Source: VFMC01 sp040380855 (GTDB taxonomy: Bacteria; Actinomycetota; Acidimicrobiia; Acidimicrobiales; Ilumatobacteraceae). From it: a stretch of DNA of 29,462 bases. A program made the translations under genes and the position numbers. This document shows positions 28,381 through 29,462 of the stretch, piece by piece. Where the stretch lies: assembly GCA_040380855.1 (NCBI GenBank), contig JBEIIG010000045.1:1-29462 (forward strand). Direction: 5' to 3'. Within the stretch, counting starts at the first letter, position 1. The number at the start of each line of letters is the position of its first letter. The notes below the pieces were generated by a model. The model ran no database searches. It worked only from the letters and a program-made list of their open reading frames with translations, and was not told the origin of the DNA.

Positions 28381-28784
28381 CCGCCTGGCTCATCGACAAG
28401 TCAGCGCTCGTCCGCCTCACCCAGGCTGTTGATGCCGCCGAGTGGGCGAGCCGGATCGACCGCGGACTCGTGCGGATCTCCACCGTCACCAGACTCGAAG
28501 TCGGCTACTCGGCTCGCACGGCCAGCGACCATCGCACGCTGCTCACGGAACCGCCGATGTCGTCGATGCCCGTCGAGTACCTGACACCGAAGATCGAGGA
28601 CCGAGCCGTCGAACTGCAACTCGCGCTCGCCGAACGCGGCCTCCACCGGGCACCGTCGATCCCCGACCTGCTGATCGCTGCAACTGCCGAACTCGCCGAC
28701 CTCACCGTGCTCCACCTCGACAAGGACTTCGAACTCATCGCCGAGCTCACCGGCCAACCGGTCGAGCGACTCGAACTGACCTGA
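28377..28784 (+). CDS. vapC: VapC/FitB-type PIN-domain ribonuclease toxin
   Basis: The PIN-domain endoribonuclease has 135 aa. All four acidic metal ligands are present: Asp7 (LIDKSAL), Glu41 (RLEVGYSAR), Asp97 (IPDLLIAATA) and Asp115 (HLDKDFELIA, Asp117 nearby). VapC toxins cleave initiator tRNA, 23S rRNA or other tRNAs; the target here cannot be read from sequence. Lys8 replaces the more usual Thr/Ser after the first Asp. The GTG start at 28377 overlaps the antitoxin stop. The gene is convergent with the HxlR regulator, and the 38-nt gap between them shows no clear terminator. Confidence 0.93.
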   Translation: MTAWLIDKSALVRLTQAVDAAEWASRIDRGLVRISTVTRLEVGYSARTASDHRTLLTEPPMSSMPVEYLTPKIEDRAVELQLALAERGLHRAPSIPDLLIAATAELADLTVLHLDKDFELIAELTGQPVERLELT

Positions 28785-28822
28785 GCGGCACACCGCCCGG
28801 CCAGCAGCGCCACGACGCCGCG

Positions 28823-29164
28823 TCAGGTGTCGAGGGACCGGGACCACCGGCGTGCCCATGCGTCGAGTGGCTGCAGTGATTCGCCGAGTTCCCGTCCGAG
28901 CGCGGTCAGCTGGTACTCGCCGCCGTCACCTTGGGTGACGAGCGATGCGTCGGTCAGCTCACGGAGCCGTTCGTAGAGCACGCTCGATGACAGACCCTCG
29001 CATGCGGCGAGCAGCGCGCGAGCACCGACTGGCCCCGACCGGAGCTCCCAGAGCACTCGTAGCGTCCAGCGTCGACCGAGCAGGTCCATCGCGGCCATCA
29101 GCGGACGGCCGGTCGTCGATCCTCGGACAGGACGTCCCGGAACGGAACGGGATCGCGAACTCAC
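28823..29164 (-). CDS. HxlR-family winged-helix regulator
   Basis: The 113-aa DNA-binding protein has the HxlR pattern MDLLGRRWTLRVLWELRSGPVGARALLAACEGLSSSVLYERLRELTDASLVTQ (26-78) and the wing GDGGEYQLTALGRELGESLQPLDAWARRW. HxlR proteins are dimeric and often sense reactive electrophiles or redox state through an N-terminal Cys; this one has no such Cys, and its only Cys is in the ACEGLS helix. The GTG at 29164 is used, with nothing strong upstream. It is divergent from the carboxymuconolactone-decarboxylase-family gene, which it probably regulates through the inverted repeat at 29226-29242. Confidence 0.9.
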   Translation of the reverse strand: MSSRSRSVPGRPVRGSTTGRPLMAAMDLLGRRWTLRVLWELRSGPVGARALLAACEGLSSSVLYERLRELTDASLVTQGDGGEYQLTALGRELGESLQPLDAWARRWSRSLDT

Positions 29165-29186
29165 GGTGATGGCCTCGACAATCGGG

Positions 29187-29216
29187 TTGACGTTTCTGAT
29201 TCCGCAACGCTACCGT
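29187..29216 (+). promoter_or_regulatory. Promoter of the carboxymuconolactone-decarboxylase-family gene
   Basis: TTGACG (29187-29192), an 18-nt spacer and TACCGT (29211-29216) give a start near 29223 and a 5' UTR of about 40 nt. The layout (18-nt spacer, TANNNT) is like that of the LLM-XRE promoter. Confidence 0.5.
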
Positions 29217-29225
29217 CCTTGGAGT

Positions 29226-29242
29226 GTTTCGCTTTTCGAAAC
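29226..29242. promoter_or_regulatory. Operator candidate for HxlR
   Basis: GTTTCG-CTTTT-CGAAAC is a perfect 6-bp inverted repeat with a 5-nt centre, just downstream of the predicted transcription start. It is the only clear dyad in the HxlR/CMD divergent gap. Confidence 0.5.
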
Positions 29243-29261
29243 GCAGACGGGAGAAGGAACC

Positions 29262-29462
29262 ATGACTCGAATCGAACCCGCACAGCCGCCCTCCGACAGC
29301 GATGTCGCCGCCCGACTCGAGCGGATGATGCCACCGGGCGTGCCACCGATCGCCCTGTTCCGGACGTTCGTCCGGAACCTGCCGATGGCAGATGCCATGG
29401 GCAGTTGGGGCAGCTACGAGCTCAGCAAGCGGCTTTCGCTCAGCCTGCGCGATCGGGAGATC
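29262..29462 (+). CDS. Carboxymuconolactone decarboxylase family protein, N-terminal part (runs off the window)
   Basis: The first 67 codons of a CMD/AhpD-like protein are present. MMPPGVPPIALFRTFVRNLPMADAMGSWGSYELSKRLSLSLRDREI matches the helical N-terminal part of CMD-family proteins in actinobacteria. The CxxC that distinguishes peroxidase-type members would lie beyond the window edge, so redox function cannot be judged. The ATG at 29262 has AGAAGG 6 nt upstream. It is divergent from the HxlR regulator; HxlR-CMD pairs are a common regulator-target arrangement for stress or quinone detoxification. Confidence 0.82.
   Translation, partial: MTRIEPAQPPSDSDVAARLERMMPPGVPPIALFRTFVRNLPMADAMGSWGSYELSKRLSLSLRDREI

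Noticed and set aside
1..29462. tRNA, rRNA, CRISPR array, IS element or replication origin
   Set aside because: I looked for cloverleaf ends, regularly spaced repeats, transposase-like proteins and DnaA-box clusters and saw none. The only mobile-type signature is the thiolase-end duplication.

Overview
The window is GC-rich bacterial chromosome, densely packed with short gaps. It looks actinobacterial, most likely from the Acidimicrobiia (an Ilumatobacter-like marine or freshwater lineage). The reasons are the Pro/Gly/Arg-rich N-terminus of IF-2, the LLM-class flavin/F420-type oxidoreductases, a DUF1918 protein, a class III cyclase with a mycobacterial-type regulatory domain, and many start codons with a -10 box only 6-8 nt upstream (leaderless mRNAs). 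The taxonomic placement is inference from style, not from a marker search.

Layout. 1-2974 (minus): the conserved rimP-nusA-ylxR-infB transcription/translation operon, read leftward and leaving the window inside infB. A hairpin followed by a pyrimidine run lies in its leader. 3127-4902: proS, divergent from rimP. 4921-8749: a lipid/acyl-CoA block with an (R)-specific enoyl-CoA hydratase, a small pseudo-receiver protein, an MFE-2-like 3-hydroxyacyl-CoA dehydrogenase and a geranylgeranyl-reductase-family flavoprotein. 8714-13198: a PhyH-type dioxygenase divergent from a translationally coupled trio (nitronate monooxygenase, M20 peptidase, MFS exporter). 13195-18262: a serine beta-lactamase-fold hydrolase, an SDR, an adenylate cyclase, an LLM oxidoreductase and an orphan larE.

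18344-21668: a three-gene ABC-2 exporter with a good SigA-type promoter placed so that its mRNA should be leaderless. 21784-24577: DUF1918, an XRE-cupin regulator with an LLM oxidoreductase in one operon, and a two-TM protein of unknown function. 24727-27078: a TauD-like dioxygenase with an unusual Cys-rich tail, and a thiolase. With the hydratase and the MFE-2-like dehydrogenase, the thiolase could complete a beta-oxidation spiral.

27083-28784 is an accessory island: a two-gene module (68-aa protein plus an AbiEii-like nucleotidyltransferase) followed by a VapBC/FitAB-type toxin-antitoxin pair. The first module is bracketed by a 63-bp direct repeat made from the 3' end of the thiolase gene, including its last active-site Cys codon and stop. 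This looks like an insertion that regenerated the gene end. The window closes with a divergent HxlR regulator and a carboxymuconolactone-decarboxylase-family gene.

The most distinctive signals are the thiolase-end duplication around the nucleotidyltransferase module, a rare palindromic motif (ACCTAGGT core) in two divergent promoters linked to lipid/dioxygenase genes, the widespread leaderless architecture, and the hairpin in the nusA operon leader.
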